This document shows, piece by piece, positions 40,785 through 50,235 of a DNA stretch of 64,000 bases (position 1 is its first letter; each line of letters begins with the position of its first letter). The position numbers and the translations under genes were made by a program. The notes below the pieces were generated by a model. It did not search any database, was not told where the DNA came from, and was given only the letters and a program-made list of their open reading frames with translations. The stretch spans positions 372,001 through 436,000 of the forward strand of contig CAZVHA010000001.1 in assembly GCA_964626905.1 (NCBI GenBank). The letters are read 5' to 3'. The DNA comes from REEB52 sp964626905 (GTDB lineage: Bacteria > Chlamydiota > Chlamydiia > Chlamydiales > SM23-39).

Positions 40785-41696
40785 CTAAGAGCCTGGAAGT
40801 ACGGTTCGGGTGGAGTTTTTGAGGATGAAGATGCTTCCAGCGAAGATCAGAATGACTCCTAGTAATGTCCAGTAGTTCGGGAGCACTCCCCAGAACATCC
40901 AGTCAAATAAACCTGCGAAGACAACGCCTAGATAACTAAAAGGCATGACGATTCCAACTCGGCCATTGGCAGCTGATTTAGCTCGGTAGAGCTGATAGCC
41001 CCAAGTTGAAATCCCAGCTAAAACAAGTGTCCCAATAACAGGCCACTGAGCCGCTTTCTCTAAAGGAAAGTTAAAAATAAGAGAAGGATGTGTAAACATT
41101 GGAACAGTGCCGAGAATTGGCGCTAGAATGATCATATAAAAGACGATGCGCTCAGGCGGTTCTCGTTGAGCAAGATAGCGGTTGCAAACTTGTGCTGCTG
41201 CCATCAAGACTCCCGAAAGAGCTCCGAGCAGAGACACGAACTGGAAAACAGAACTATTTGGTTGCAATACCAGAATCACTCCTAAAAAACTCATAGCGAC
41301 ATACCACCAAAGACGGCGAGGAAAGCATTCTTTCAAAAAGAAGATGGCAATTACTGGCGTATACAAGGGGGCTGAATTAAAAAGCAGGCTCGCATTGACA
41401 AGAGGGAGAAATCCCAAAGAGTAAAAATAGAGCATAATCGAACTGATATAGAAGACATTTAGGAGCAGATGCCATCTAAATCGGTGAGTTTTAAGATTTT
41501 TTAATTTCCCCCGCATACTCATGGGGATCAATCCAAGCAGTGGGAAAAAGCGAGAAAACCAAAAAGCAAGTAAAGGAGACATTATGAATGAAAGGCTTTT
41601 AATCGATGCGGCAGTAATAGCCCCTGCAAAAGCAGAAACGACCATGTAGCAGATCGCTTTTTTTTCATCCTGAACAGGAGGAGTGTGTTTGTCCAT
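40785..41696 (-). CDS. EamA/DMT-family transporter
   Basis: A 303-aa inner-membrane transporter with ten helices in two EamA halves: AICYMVVSAFAGAITAASIK in the first and GTLVLAGISTWGYQLYRA in the second. The family exports or imports metabolites such as amino acids, nucleotides or S-adenosylmethionine; intracellular bacteria use some members for SAM uptake. The sequence does not decide. It is single-gene, ending 2 bp after the stop of the convergent AAA gene, without a terminator in between. Confidence 0.85.
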   Translation of the reverse strand: MDKHTPPVQDEKKAICYMVVSAFAGAITAASIKSLSFIMSPLLAFWFSRFFPLLGLIPMSMRGKLKNLKTHRFRWHLLLNVFYISSIMLYFYSLGFLPLVNASLLFNSAPLYTPVIAIFFLKECFPRRLWWYVAMSFLGVILVLQPNSSVFQFVSLLGALSGVLMAAAQVCNRYLAQREPPERIVFYMIILAPILGTVPMFTHPSLIFNFPLEKAAQWPVIGTLVLAGISTWGYQLYRAKSAANGRVGIVMPFSYLGVVFAGLFDWMFWGVLPNYWTLLGVILIFAGSIFILKNSTRTVLPGS

Positions 41697-41805
41697 TTGC
41701 CTTGGCTATGGACGCACTCTATCTAAAATTCAGAATTTTCACAACTGTCTATCTTAAGGTCATTTTTAACTTCGGGCCGATGGGAGAGCATAGCGGTCTA
41801 CAGTC

Positions 41806-43014
41806 TCACCTTCTCGCCCGGTTTTTGTGGAAGCCAAAATTCCTTTTTTTCTTTCGCTGATTCGAAGAGCGCTCTTTCGGCTCAAGCCCAGGAATAGAAT
41901 GAGATGTAATCGGTTTTGAAAATTGCTTTTGGATTTGGGATAAAACACCCCGATCTCTGTGGCTCACAAATGTAATCGCACACCCTTTAGCACCTGCCCT
42001 TCCAATACGCCCAATCCGATGGATGTAATCTTCTGCCCGGAAGGGGAGATCGATATTGATCACGTGGGTCAAAGTTAAGATATCGAGCCCTCGAGCGGCC
42101 ACATCGGTTGCGATCAGATAGCGAATCCGCCCCTTGCGCAGGGCGTCCATTGTTCTCGTCCGCTGTCTTTGGTTCATATCTCCATGGAGCGCATCGGCCA
42201 TCAGCCCCTTCTCCTGCAATTGCCTTGCAAGTTCATCGGCATCTCTTTTGGTCGCAATAAACAAAATCGCCTGCTCAATTCCCCCACTTTCCAACAAATG
42301 CTCCAAAATTTTAATCTTGTGGTTTTTGTTATCTGTGTAGAAAATGCGCTGCTCAATGTTGGCTTCCGCTTCGCTATCGACTTTGATTCTGATCTCATAG
42401 GGATTGTTTTGTAACTTTTTAGAAACCCGCAAAATCTTTGGATCCAATGTCGCAGAAAATAAGAGCGTTTGCCTTGTTTGCGGCGTCGCTGCTGCAATTC
42501 TCTCAATTGGCTGGATAAACCCCATGTCGAGCATCCGATCCGCCTCATCCAAAACAAGCATTTTTAACTTCGATAGATGAATGAGCCCCCTTTCCATATG
42601 ATCGATCAACCTTCCCGGGGTCGCAACGAGGATATCGTATGGCTTTGACAATGCCTTTCGCTGCTGTGGATAGGGAACTCCCCCATAAATACAGACGGTC
42701 TTGATTTGGGGAAACGATTTGCTAAATTTATCCGCCTCTTTTGCAATTTGCATCGCCAGCTCCCGCGTCGGCGCAAGCACAAGCACACGCGCACCCCGCG
42801 GCCTATCCTGCGGCAGCTTCGACAACATGTGAATGGCAGGCAACAAAAATGCCCCTGTTTTCCCCGTCCCCGTCTGCGCTGAGGCGACAAGATCAAGGCC
42901 ATCCATCACTTTTGGAATCGCCATCTCCTGGATCGGCGTCGGCTTTTCATAACCCAGCTCCTCTAAAGTTTTCAAAAGATTTTTATCTAATAACATTTCA
43001 TGAAATTGGGTCAT
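41806..43014 (-). CDS. rhlE: DEAD-box RNA helicase (RhlE-like)
   Basis: A 402-aa ATP-dependent RNA helicase. Q motif at GYEKPTPIQEMAIP, motif I ASAQTGTGKTGAFLL, motif Ia APTRELA, motif II LDEADRMLDMGF, motif III LFSATL, motif V IATDVAARGLDI and motif VI YIHRIGRIGRAG are all intact. The C-terminal ~40 residues are basic (KKKRNFGFHKNRARR), as in RhlE/CsdA-like helicases. Likely helps ribosome assembly or mRNA decay. No partner genes nearby. Confidence 0.93.
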   Translation of the reverse strand: MTQFHEMLLDKNLLKTLEELGYEKPTPIQEMAIPKVMDGLDLVASAQTGTGKTGAFLLPAIHMLSKLPQDRPRGARVLVLAPTRELAMQIAKEADKFSKSFPQIKTVCIYGGVPYPQQRKALSKPYDILVATPGRLIDHMERGLIHLSKLKMLVLDEADRMLDMGFIQPIERIAAATPQTRQTLLFSATLDPKILRVSKKLQNNPYEIRIKVDSEAEANIEQRIFYTDNKNHKIKILEHLLESGGIEQAILFIATKRDADELARQLQEKGLMADALHGDMNQRQRTRTMDALRKGRIRYLIATDVAARGLDILTLTHVINIDLPFRAEDYIHRIGRIGRAGAKGCAITFVSHRDRGVLSQIQKQFSKPITSHSIPGLEPKERSSNQRKKKRNFGFHKNRARR

Positions 43015-43126
43015 TTAGCACGCTTTGTAAAAATTTTTTCAAAAGAGAAGAGTTGAAAAAAAGATCGAATCTGCTCTAGTTGCTACGCCATTTTGCCCCA
43101 ACTTAACCATTCATAGCTAGGGAAAC

Positions 43127-43423
43127 TTAATTTTGAATGTTCCTCAGGATGAGGAATGAAACAGTCAAGTAGGAAATGAGAACATTGATTGCCAATAAAG
43201 CGACCCGATTCGCCTGCCGACTCTCAAGAATTTGTTGGCATTTATATTGTTGAGGGCCCCCAATTGCTGATTGGTTTGCCATTTCCCGGAGCTTGCGCTC
43301 ACCATACAGCGATGCGGCAAGGGCCGTAAAAAATCCTGCGAAAGGAACCATGTGGAGAGCCCCCTCAGGTAAAGAAAGAGTGAAAGGGGATAAAGAAATT
43401 CTTCCAATTGCGTTTGTAGCCAT
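43127..43423 (-). CDS. Hypothetical small protein with two hydrophobic segments
   Basis: A 98-aa protein with hydrophobic segments around 26-40 (VPFAGFFTALAASLYG) and 73-92 (ALLAINVLISYLTVSFLI). Between them is a polar, Gln-rich loop. N-terminus MATNAIGRISLSPFTLSLPE is polar, with no cleavable signal. I recognise no family. AAGGG stands 6 nt before the ATG. It is 19 bp after gyrA's end in the minus direction (upstream of it) and 112 bp from the helicase; it could be an inclusion-membrane-like protein, but evidence is thin. Confidence 0.5.
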   Translation of the reverse strand: MATNAIGRISLSPFTLSLPEGALHMVPFAGFFTALAASLYGERKLREMANQSAIGGPQQYKCQQILESRQANRVALLAINVLISYLTVSFLILRNIQN

Positions 43424-43442
43424 AAAAACCCTTTAAAAAAAT

Positions 43443-45911
43443 TTATTCAACAGGCGGCTCAGGTTCATCCCCGACAGCCTCAATTTTCTGAGCCCCAACA
43501 ACAAGATCGTCTTCTTCTTTCAAGTTCACAAGTCTTACCCCTTGTGTCGATCGGCCCATGACCCGGACATCGCGCATCGGGATTCTGACTGCCTGGCCAG
43601 CTGCCGACATCAGAAGAACCCCATCAGAATCAGTTACGCTGAGGGCCGCAACCACTCGACCATTCCTTTCCGATGTGATGATTGAGCGAACGCCAACCCC
43701 GCCCCGGTTTGTTTGGCGAAAATCGTCCACCTTCGAGCGCTTTCCATAGCCGTTTTCGCAAACGACGAGAATCGTCTCTTCGGGCGTGACAACTTCGCAG
43801 CCAACCACTTTATCTTCTTGGTTTTTGAGCGTAACGCCCCTGACACCGCGAGCGACCCTGCCCACAGATCGGACCAAAGATTCATCAAAGCGCACCGCCA
43901 TGCCACTGCGGGTAAAGAGCATGATCTGCTGCGTTGGATGGGTCATTCGGGCCGCAATCAACTCATCTCCCTCATCGATATTGAGCGCATAGACCCCTTT
44001 GCGCCTGGGGTTGCTAAAGGCCGAAAGTTCGCTCTTCTTCACCACTCCCTTCATGGTGGAAAGGAGGATCGAGGCTCCCGCTTCTTCAAAGTTTTTAACC
44101 CTCAAAACGGCAGCCACTTTTTCATTTTCCTGCAGATCTTCGAGCAAATTGATGATGGGCCGCCCCTTCGTGCGCCTTCCAGCTTCAGGAATTTGCCACA
44201 CTTTCGTCCAGTAGCAGCGCCCAAGTGTCGTGAAGATGAGCAAGTAGTCGTGGGTCGATGCGACATAGATGTTTTTCAGGATGTCGGCCTCTTTTTTCAT
44301 CTCCATCCCAATCACGCCCGCACCGCCCCTTCTTTGCTCTCTAAAAGTGTCGATCGGCATTCTCTTAATGTAATCGTCATTGGAAATCGCAATCACCACC
44401 TGTTCATCTGCGATGAGATCTTCCATCGCAAACTCCCCTTCGGCCGCGACAATTTTCGTCTTGCGCTCCGACTTGTGCCCCTTTTTCAGCTCTTCGAGCT
44501 CTTCGCGGATAATTCCCCGCACGAGCACCTCAGAGGCGAGCACCGCCTTGTAGTGGGCGATTTTCTCCAAAAGATCCTTGTATTCCGCATCGATCTTTTC
44601 CGCTTCAAGCCCCGTCAACTGATAAAGCCGCAAATCGAGAACCGCGTTGGATTGCCTTTCTGTCAAACCGAAGCGGACCATCAATTCACCCCGCGCAGCT
44701 TCCCGGTTGGATGAGGCCCGAATCACCCGCACCACCTCATCGAGATGATCGAGCGCTTTGAGATACCCCTCGAGAATGTGAGCTCTCGCTTCCGCTTTCA
44801 TGAGCTCATAACGGGTCCTTTTGCGAATCACCTCAATTCTGTGATCGATCCAAGCAGCGATGAACTGCTTGATGTTCATCGTGCGCGGCAGCCCATGATC
44901 GAGCGCCAGCATGTTGCAGCCAAAAGTGACTTGCATGTCGCTATTTTTATAGAGCTGATTGATCACCACATCGGGAATCTCTCCCTTCTTGAGCTCCAAA
45001 ACGACCCGCAAACCATCTTTATCCGACTCATCTCGCATGTCAGAAAGACCGGTAATCGTCTTTTCATTGATCAGCTCCGCGAGCCTTTCAATGAGCCGCG
45101 ACTTGTTCACATTGTAGGGAATCTCATCGACGACGATCTGCTGGCGGCTGTTAGCGAGATCCTCAACGCGCATCTGGGCCCGCAAGATCACCTTTCCCCG
45201 ACCTGTGTGATAGGCCTCTTTAATCCCCCGATAGCCGCAAATCACTCCCCCTGTCGGAAAATCGGGTCCCGGCATCACCTTCATGATCTCATCGATCGTG
45301 ACCGATCGGTTGTCCAAAACCAAAAGAGTCGCATCGATCAATTCAAATAGGTTGTGGGGCGGGATATTGGTCGCCATCCCCACGGCAATCCCCGAAGAGC
45401 CGTTGCAGAGGAGGTTCGGAAATTTCGCAGGGAAAACGGTCGGCTCGAGTTTGGTCTCATCGTAGTTGGCCACCATGTCGACTGTCTCTTTGTCGAGATC
45501 TTCCATCAACGCCATCGCAGCAGAAGTGAGCCTTGCCTCCGTGTATCGCATCGCAGCAGGAGGATCGCCGTCAATCGATCCAAAATTCCCCTGCCCATTG
45601 ATGAGCGAGTAGCGCATCACCCAATCTTGGGCAAGGCGCACTAGGGTCGGATAAATGACCGTTTCGCCGTGTGGGTGGTAATCGCCCGATGTATCTCCCG
45701 AAATTTTGGCGCATTTGCGGTGTTTGGCCCCCGGCGTCAAATTGAGCTGGCGCATCGCATACAAAATCCGCCTTTGTGACGGTTTTAACCCATCTCTCAC
45801 ATCGGGAAGAGCTCTCGAAATGATCACCGACATCGAGTAGCGAAGATAACTCTCCTTCATCTCCTCTTCGACATTGCGCGGGACAATATCCTCACCTTGC
45901 GTATATGACAT
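43443..45911 (-). CDS. gyrA: DNA gyrase subunit A
   Basis: A 822-aa breakage-reunion subunit. The ATG at 45911 follows GAGGATT just after the gyrB stop. Active-site Tyr is Tyr123 in AAMRYTEARL. The winged-helix region holds GDYHPHGETVIYPTLVRLAQ; in it the positions equal to E. coli Ser83 and Asp87 are Thr84 and Pro88, unusual for the quinolone-binding site. GyrA box is QTNRGGVGV (about 735), and the beta-pinwheel repeats follow. It is 11 bp downstream of gyrB, in the gene order DUF721-gyrB-gyrA also known from Chlamydia. Confidence 0.97.
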   Translation of the reverse strand: MSYTQGEDIVPRNVEEEMKESYLRYSMSVIISRALPDVRDGLKPSQRRILYAMRQLNLTPGAKHRKCAKISGDTSGDYHPHGETVIYPTLVRLAQDWVMRYSLINGQGNFGSIDGDPPAAMRYTEARLTSAAMALMEDLDKETVDMVANYDETKLEPTVFPAKFPNLLCNGSSGIAVGMATNIPPHNLFELIDATLLVLDNRSVTIDEIMKVMPGPDFPTGGVICGYRGIKEAYHTGRGKVILRAQMRVEDLANSRQQIVVDEIPYNVNKSRLIERLAELINEKTITGLSDMRDESDKDGLRVVLELKKGEIPDVVINQLYKNSDMQVTFGCNMLALDHGLPRTMNIKQFIAAWIDHRIEVIRKRTRYELMKAEARAHILEGYLKALDHLDEVVRVIRASSNREAARGELMVRFGLTERQSNAVLDLRLYQLTGLEAEKIDAEYKDLLEKIAHYKAVLASEVLVRGIIREELEELKKGHKSERKTKIVAAEGEFAMEDLIADEQVVIAISNDDYIKRMPIDTFREQRRGGAGVIGMEMKKEADILKNIYVASTHDYLLIFTTLGRCYWTKVWQIPEAGRRTKGRPIINLLEDLQENEKVAAVLRVKNFEEAGASILLSTMKGVVKKSELSAFSNPRRKGVYALNIDEGDELIAARMTHPTQQIMLFTRSGMAVRFDESLVRSVGRVARGVRGVTLKNQEDKVVGCEVVTPEETILVVCENGYGKRSKVDDFRQTNRGGVGVRSIITSERNGRVVAALSVTDSDGVLLMSAAGQAVRIPMRDVRVMGRSTQGVRLVNLKEEDDLVVGAQKIEAVGDEPEPPVE

Positions 45912-45922
45912 GAATTCAATCC

Positions 45923-48406
45923 TCAAATATCCAAATTCTTCACAGATAGCGCGTGCGTCTCAATAAAGACCCTGCGCGGCTCCACCTCTTCACCCATCAG
46001 CATCGAAAACATCCGATCTGCTGCAATCGCGTCGGGAAGGGTCACTTTGACAAGCGTCCTCACGGCAGGGTTCATCGTCGTCTCCCAAAGTTGGTCGGCG
46101 TTCATCTCCCCGAGACCTTTGTAGCGCTGCACTTCGACCCCTTTGCGCCCATTGACCCGAATCGCATCGATCACCTCTCGTAAAGTGTGCCAGGTGGTTG
46201 CCTTCCCCCCCTCTTCGAGAATATCGAAAAGCTCCCCATCTGCAATCGTGTATTGCTCCAGGCGCAATCCGAAGCGGGCCAACTTCTCTTTTAGCGCATT
46301 CAATCGGTTCACATCATAAAGCTCCATGAAAGCGAGCGGCTTCACCGTAAACGTTCTCATCTCCTCCGTCACCTCTTCAGGCGGGATCGAGCGAAGCGTC
46401 TCCTCGTGAACCAGTTTTTGCGATTCGGCATTCTCCTTTTTAAATTCGATCAACTCCTCTTCGGTGTAGATGAATTTCAATACATCGCCGAGCGCCACTT
46501 GATATTGCGGGAAACGATCCCCCACCTTGGCAAAGACAAACTCTCTAAAAGGGACCCCTTTTCTCTCAATCGATCCGATAAATCCTTCCACATCCATAAT
46601 CAAATTGAGCAGCTCTTCGGTCTCCTCTTTGCTGTACGACCCTTCCGAACCGCTCTTGCGCAACAAAACGTCTGATAATCCCAATTTCAATAGATACTCA
46701 TCCATCTCTCTTTCGGAGTGGATATATTGGCTCACCTTTCTGCGTGTCACCCTGAAGAGAGGGGGCCTTGCGATGTAGATGAAGTTGTTTTCAATGAGCG
46801 CCGGCATATGGCGATAGAAGAAGGTGAGAAGGAGGGTCCGAATGTGGGAGCCGTCGACGTCGGCGTCGGTCATGATGATCACTTTGTGATAGCGGAGTTT
46901 TTCCAAATTGAAATTCTCGGCTCCAATCCCGCATCCGAGCGCTGCGACCATCGCGCCCACTTCGGTATTTTGCAAAATTCTTTGCAGCCTCGCCTTTTCG
47001 ACGTTCAAAATCTTTCCTCGGATCGGCAAAATCGCCTGAAAGCGCCTGTCGCGCCCCATCTTCGCAGATCCACCGGCAGAATCCCCTTCCACGATGTAGA
47101 TCTCGCAAAGGGCTGGATCCCTCTCTTGGCAATCGGCCAATTTTCCAGGAAGCCGCGCCCCGTCGAGCGCTGTTTTGCGCAGCGTGAGCTCGCGCGCTTT
47201 TTTCGCAGCCTCGCGCGCCTGCGCAGCGATGACCGCCTTTTCGACAATCAACTTGGCAATGGAGGGGTTTTCGTCCAAAAATGTGGTGAGCCCCTCGCCG
47301 ACGATCACCTGCGCAATTCCGGCCACCTCGTTATTTCCCAACTTCTGCTTCGTTTGCCCTTCAAATTGCGGATTGGGCACTTTCACCGAAATGACAGAGG
47401 TGAGCCCCTCTCTCATATCATCGCCGCTGACGCTGATCTTATCGGCCTTCACCAGCTGATGCGATTTCATGTAGTTGTTGAGCACGCGGGTCAGCGCCGT
47501 TGAAAATCCGGTGAGATGCGTCCCTCCCTGCCGGGTCGAAATGTTGTTGACGTAGGTGAAAATGTTTTCGTTATAGGTGTCGTTCCACTGCATCGCCACC
47601 TCAAATTCAACAGGTCCATCGCTCCCTTCTTTGACGCCGTGAAAATAGATCGGCTTCGGAAAGAGCGGAATTTTCCCTTCGTTGAGATAGCTGACAAAAG
47701 AAGTAAGTCCCCCTTGATAGTTGAAACGGACGGCTTCTCGAGTGGCATCTCTTTCATCTTGGAATAAGATGGTGATTCCCCGATTTAAAAAGGCGAGTTC
47801 GCGCAACCTCTTTAAGAGGACATCATAATCGTAACTCAGCACCGAAAAGATTTTTTCGTCGGCCCAAAACTCGACTTTGGTTCCCCGTTTGGTGGTGGTT
47901 CCCAACTTTTTGATCGGCCCCGTCGGTTTTCCCCTTTCGAAAACCATCTCGTGAGCCTCTCCATTTTTATAGACGGTGGCGATCAATTTTTTCGAAAGGG
48001 CGTTGACGCAAGAAACGCCAACCCCGTGAAGGCCGCCCGAGACCTTATAAGTGCCTTTGTCGAACTTGCCCCCTGCATGCAAAATCGTCAAGACCACTTC
48101 GAGCGCTGTCACCTCGCGCCCCTGTTTTTTCGTCTCTTTTTCATGGACCTCAATCGGGATGCCGCGCCCATCATCTTCAATGGTGACCCCTCCATCAGAA
48201 TGCAAAGTGACGATAATCTGCGTACAAAAACCGGCCATCGCCTCGTCAATGCTGTTGTCGACCACTTCGTAGACGAGCTGATGGAGCCCGTTAATGTGGG
48301 TGTCGCCAATGTACATCCCGGGGCGCTCTCGCACTGCTTGGAGCCCCTCCAAAACGGTGATCGCACTCGCATCGTACTTTTTCTCTTCAGCCATTGTCTC
48401 TGCCAT
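45923..48406 (-). CDS. gyrB: DNA gyrase subunit B
   Basis: A 827-aa ATPase subunit. GHKL fold: VYEVVDNSIDEAMAG, EDDGRGIPIE, and GGLHGVGVSCVNALS. Transducer then TOPRIM: YIVEGDSAGGSAKMG (with the catalytic Glu), and MTDADVDGSHIRTLL (DxD metal site). A ~165-residue insert before the ending KRYKGLGEMNADQLWETTMNP is typical of Gram-negative GyrB. Starts at MAETMAEEKKYDASAIT; it lies 3 bp after the DUF721 gene stop. Confidence 0.97.
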   Translation of the reverse strand: MAETMAEEKKYDASAITVLEGLQAVRERPGMYIGDTHINGLHQLVYEVVDNSIDEAMAGFCTQIIVTLHSDGGVTIEDDGRGIPIEVHEKETKKQGREVTALEVVLTILHAGGKFDKGTYKVSGGLHGVGVSCVNALSKKLIATVYKNGEAHEMVFERGKPTGPIKKLGTTTKRGTKVEFWADEKIFSVLSYDYDVLLKRLRELAFLNRGITILFQDERDATREAVRFNYQGGLTSFVSYLNEGKIPLFPKPIYFHGVKEGSDGPVEFEVAMQWNDTYNENIFTYVNNISTRQGGTHLTGFSTALTRVLNNYMKSHQLVKADKISVSGDDMREGLTSVISVKVPNPQFEGQTKQKLGNNEVAGIAQVIVGEGLTTFLDENPSIAKLIVEKAVIAAQAREAAKKARELTLRKTALDGARLPGKLADCQERDPALCEIYIVEGDSAGGSAKMGRDRRFQAILPIRGKILNVEKARLQRILQNTEVGAMVAALGCGIGAENFNLEKLRYHKVIIMTDADVDGSHIRTLLLTFFYRHMPALIENNFIYIARPPLFRVTRRKVSQYIHSEREMDEYLLKLGLSDVLLRKSGSEGSYSKEETEELLNLIMDVEGFIGSIERKGVPFREFVFAKVGDRFPQYQVALGDVLKFIYTEEELIEFKKENAESQKLVHEETLRSIPPEEVTEEMRTFTVKPLAFMELYDVNRLNALKEKLARFGLRLEQYTIADGELFDILEEGGKATTWHTLREVIDAIRVNGRKGVEVQRYKGLGEMNADQLWETTMNPAVRTLVKVTLPDAIAADRMFSMLMGEEVEPRRVFIETHALSVKNLDI

Positions 48407-48409
48407 TGT

Positions 48410-48742
48410 TTACCCCACCCGAAACACGAGATTTCGGATTGAAAATTTCCCTTGAAGCTCTTTTAAAAGCCGCCCCTTTTCATGCGCGGCTAGCAAACTG
48501 TAAAGAGTAGAGCTTTTCACTTTCACCGTCAAGACCCCCTCTTGGAAAGAGAGCGGCTCTGTAAACGGGGCCCATTTTTCTTGCATGAGGGTGAACCAAA
48601 ATTGAAAAATCTCATCCCTCGGATCCTCTCTTTTCTTCGATATTTCCAAGGCAATTTCCGGCAGTATCTCCGATATCTTTTTCGCCGGATTGACAGTGCC
48701 GGAATAATTCCTTCTCGTGCGGGATCTCATGTTTTGAATCAT
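48410..48742 (-). CDS. DUF721 protein, DciA-like
   Basis: A 110-aa protein of the DUF721 family. In bacteria that lack DnaC/DnaI, DciA proteins of this family help load the replicative helicase. The KH-like domain is at about 45-105: FQFWFTLMQEKWAPFTEPLS, then GVLTVKVKSSTLYSLLAAHE and KELQGKFSIRNLVFRVG. The N-terminal basic tail (RSRTRRN) may bind DNA. The two possible ATG starts are at 48742 and 48730. It is directly upstream of gyrB, as in Chlamydia. Confidence 0.82.
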   Translation of the reverse strand: MIQNMRSRTRRNYSGTVNPAKKISEILPEIALEISKKREDPRDEIFQFWFTLMQEKWAPFTEPLSFQEGVLTVKVKSSTLYSLLAAHEKGRLLKELQGKFSIRNLVFRVG

Positions 48743-48763
48743 AGCAAAAATGGATCAAATTTT

Positions 48764-50188
48764 CTATAGAAATAAATTGCTAATTCCCCAAGCGATGACA
48801 AAATAAATGGTCATCGATAAAAAATCGTTGAAAGCGGTCACAATGGGCCCCGCAGAAATCGCCGGATCGACCCCAATGCGCGAAAAGAAAAGGGGCGAAA
48901 AAACACCGAGAAATGTCCCGGCAAAACAACCCCCGATGAGCCCTGCGCTCACAATGGCCGCAACGGCGACGGGAGTGGCATTCGCGATAGCCCCTGCGCA
49001 GATAAAGTCGAGGAAATAGATGAGAAAGCCGCACCCGACCCCAAAAATAGTCCCCGTAAAAAGGCCGCTCCAAAGCTCTTTGACAATGGTCTCTTTGCGG
49101 CTCCCGGCAGAAAGGCCTCCCAGCGCCATGATTCTGACGAGTACTGTACTGCACTGCAGGCCGATATTGCCCGACATTCCATTGATGAGTGGGACAAAAA
49201 AGAGGGCAAAGGTCAACACTCCCCCTTCATGTTTTTGGAAGGAGGACATCACTCCCATATTCACAAGCCCTGCCAAAAGGGTCACCGTGAGCCAAGGGGC
49301 CCGCGTGAGAAATCTACGCAAAATGGGATCGTGGGAAGTGAATTTTTCATTCGTACCCGCCATTCGGGCAATCGTCTCGTCAGCCAAATCCTCCATCGCC
49401 TCGACGATATCTTCGTGGGCGATCACTCCGATCAGCTCATTGTCGATATCGACGACCGGAAGGGATGAAATTTTATACCTTTCGACGAGATCGATCACCT
49501 CTTCTCGGGTCGCCTCCACGGTCACTTTGTGAAGGACGGGGCGCATCACCTGTCTGAGCGGCGTTGACGGGGGGTTGATCATCATATTTCGGGCCGGCAC
49601 ATACCCTTGCAATTCCCCCGTCGGATTTAAAATAAAAATTCCCTTGGTAAAATCGATGCGCGGGTTGTCTCGGATATAGCGAGCCGCCTCGTCAATAGTC
49701 AGATCCATTTTAAAGGCGAAAAACTCGGAGGTCATGAGCCTGCCAGCGCTTTTTCGATCGTGCTTTTTCAGCTCGCGAATCCGACTCGCTTTTTTCGAAT
49801 CGATCAGATCCATCACCCGGCGAAAGCGCCTTTCGGGCATATCGTCGACGACCCAGACCGCCTCATCGGTCGGCATCCTCTCAAAGAGTTTTTTCAGTTC
49901 GATATCGTCCAGGTGGCGAAAGAGGGCCAAACGGGTATCGCTGTCGGTGTTGATCAAAAACTTGATCTTGTCATCGCGATTCGGGAGATTTTCATAGAGG
50001 ACGGGGCGGACATTTGGGGGGAGGTGGGAGGCGGCGTAGGCCAAATCGATCGGAGAGTGCTCACACGCGATCTTTGCGATATCGTGCAGCCTCACTTTTG
50101 ACGTCTGCTTATGAAAGGCCCTTTCGAGCTTTTCTTTCAGAAGATCGTCGATGCGCCCGGTCTGGGATTCACTCTCTTGCTCTTCCAT
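48764..50188 (-). CDS. mgtE: Magnesium transporter MgtE
   Basis: A 474-aa Mg2+ channel. The N-domain has the usual superhelical Leu-rich repeats (VRPVLYENLPNRDDKIKF), then two CBS domains: VPARNMMINPPSTPLRQVM and SSLPVVDIDNELIGVIAHED. The plug helix follows, then five helices beginning RAPWLTVTLLAGLVNMGVM, with the pore motif PLINGMSGNIGLQCSTVLVR. CBS domains sense Mg2+. It is divergent from typA, with a 47-bp gap. Confidence 0.95.
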   Translation of the reverse strand: MEEQESESQTGRIDDLLKEKLERAFHKQTSKVRLHDIAKIACEHSPIDLAYAASHLPPNVRPVLYENLPNRDDKIKFLINTDSDTRLALFRHLDDIELKKLFERMPTDEAVWVVDDMPERRFRRVMDLIDSKKASRIRELKKHDRKSAGRLMTSEFFAFKMDLTIDEAARYIRDNPRIDFTKGIFILNPTGELQGYVPARNMMINPPSTPLRQVMRPVLHKVTVEATREEVIDLVERYKISSLPVVDIDNELIGVIAHEDIVEAMEDLADETIARMAGTNEKFTSHDPILRRFLTRAPWLTVTLLAGLVNMGVMSSFQKHEGGVLTFALFFVPLINGMSGNIGLQCSTVLVRIMALGGLSAGSRKETIVKELWSGLFTGTIFGVGCGFLIYFLDFICAGAIANATPVAVAAIVSAGLIGGCFAGTFLGVFSPLFFSRIGVDPAISAGPIVTAFNDFLSMTIYFVIAWGISNLFL

Positions 50189-50235
50189 ATTTTGCTTGAA
50201 ACTATACCCGAAAGAACATTAATATTAAACACTGT

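Noticed and set aside
43713..44714. A 333-codon plus-strand frame
   Set aside because: It is fully antisense to gyrA, rich in His/Arg from codon bias, and has no recognisable domain.
46718..47503. A 261-codon plus-strand frame
   Set aside because: Antisense to gyrB with no domain; a shadow of codon use.
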